A program made the position numbers and the translations under genes. A stretch of DNA of 21,192 nt, taken from contig JADNRV010000627.1 of the NCBI GenBank assembly GCA_015499995.1, forward strand, positions 1-21,192. The letters run 5' to 3'. The stretch is from Flammula alnicola. Lineage: Eukaryota; Basidiomycota; Agaricomycetes; Agaricales; Strophariaceae. The notes under the pieces were generated by a model that made no database searches, was not told the DNA's origin, and saw only the letters and a list, made by a program, of their open reading frames with translations. Positions 20,621-21,192 of the stretch are shown piece by piece (within the stretch, counting starts at the first letter, position 1; the number at the start of each line of letters is the position of its first letter).

Positions 20621-21192
20621 ATGTCATCTATTCCCGAACTCAACCCTTCTTTTGCCGACGCTGATCTCGAGACTCAGCGTATCTTGCACCGTACTCACCC
20701 TAGTCGTCAGGACAAGGTTAACGAGCCCGGCGAGCTCTGGAAAGAAGCTCTCCGATGCCTTCGTTTCATAGTACGTGTTGTTTTATTTCTTCATAAGCTC
20801 GCTTATCATTCTTTTGTCGTATAGGCGCCTGGGAGAACCAGATCCCTAGCATTCTGAACGGTGGTCGGTCACTGCATAACATCGTCTTTGATCTTCGAAA
20901 GGCGACGCAGTTCTTGAACACCAAGTTTGCTGCGCTCGGATGCGTTCCACTCCGTACCCCTGAATACAATGCATTGGATACCATATGCCTTGCCATTCTT
21001 CGGAACAGGGAGGCTCCCGCTCCTCAAACTCCACTTCTGGTTTCACCTGCAACTGGTGACACTGCTAGTCCTGAGACATCGCCCCCTGTCGTGGCCGAGA
21101 AGACTCCTACCAAGCCTCCCACTGAATCCGTGGTGGTGAGTACCGTCATCCTTTCCTTCTCGTTCTATTTCGTCTATTGCCAACCCTCGCAT
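20621..21192 (+). CDS. Orphan gene C (5' part, runs off the window)
   Basis: Exon 1 starts MSSIPELNPSFADADLETQR and reads through LHRTHPSRQDKVNEPGELWK. Exon 2 (from 20825) reads AWENQIPSILNGGRSLHNIV, then a helical block, then a Pro/Thr-rich linker (TPLLVSPATGDTASPETSPP), and ends at a GTGAGT donor at 21136. The junction is awkward: the canonical donor GTACGT at 20771 leaves the frame shifted, whereas a poorer GTTTCA donor at 20763 joins in frame (LR|AWENQ). Either the weak donor is used or a small indel has broken the gene. An upstream ATG in the same frame at about 20594 is possible, but 20621 better fits the leader length. I do not recognise the family. The protein continues beyond the window. 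Confidence 0.6.

Overview
The window looks like an accessory, repeat-rich stretch of a filamentous basidiomycete genome, most likely an agaricomycete. Evidence: many 45-70 bp GT-AG introns, an MCM6 relative on a basidiomycete-like template, a multi-pass membrane protein family I know only from Agaricomycetes, and a tyrosine-recombinase (DIRS-type) retroelement of the kind common there. I saw no RNA genes and no CRISPR array.

Layout. 1-3500 is a mosaic of broken gene pieces: an astacin-like zinc metallopeptidase 5' half (+) fused to the 3' third of the membrane-protein family (+), then a decayed MCM6 (-) that lost its ATPase core but keeps introns, then an unrecognised coding fragment (+). 4220-7296 is the one clearly intact large gene, eight exons and 897 codons, function unknown. 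7658-9917 is a nearly complete membrane-protein gene split by a 753-bp DNA transposon with perfect 33-bp terminal inverted repeats and an 8-bp target duplication. 10165-10300 is a promoter plus signal-peptide fragment of a third copy. 10378-11138 is bounded by a perfect 111-bp direct repeat. 11400-14310 (-) is a degenerate DIRS-type retroelement (gag-like region, reverse transcriptase, RNase H, recombinase traces). 14350-16560 is non-coding and repeat-bearing. 16680 to the window end is a co-oriented array of three intron-rich orphan genes (604 aa; 203 aa; a third running off the end), each with its own TATA box and each preceded by a short palindrome centred on TCCC(C)AG or TCCCAG.

Most notable points. 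(1) The transposon at 8881-9633 carries a GTGAGA donor in its left inverted repeat and a branch-site-like CTCAC plus CAG|G acceptor in its right one. Removing that interval would restore the host frame exactly, so the element may behave as an introner-like intron. (2) A sibling gene copy has an 8-bp duplication around two leftover bases, the expected scar of an excised element of the same type. (3) The three-gene array with covarying palindromes is the best candidate here for an undescribed gene module. No expression data or database search backs these calls; exon models come from splice motifs and frame continuity.
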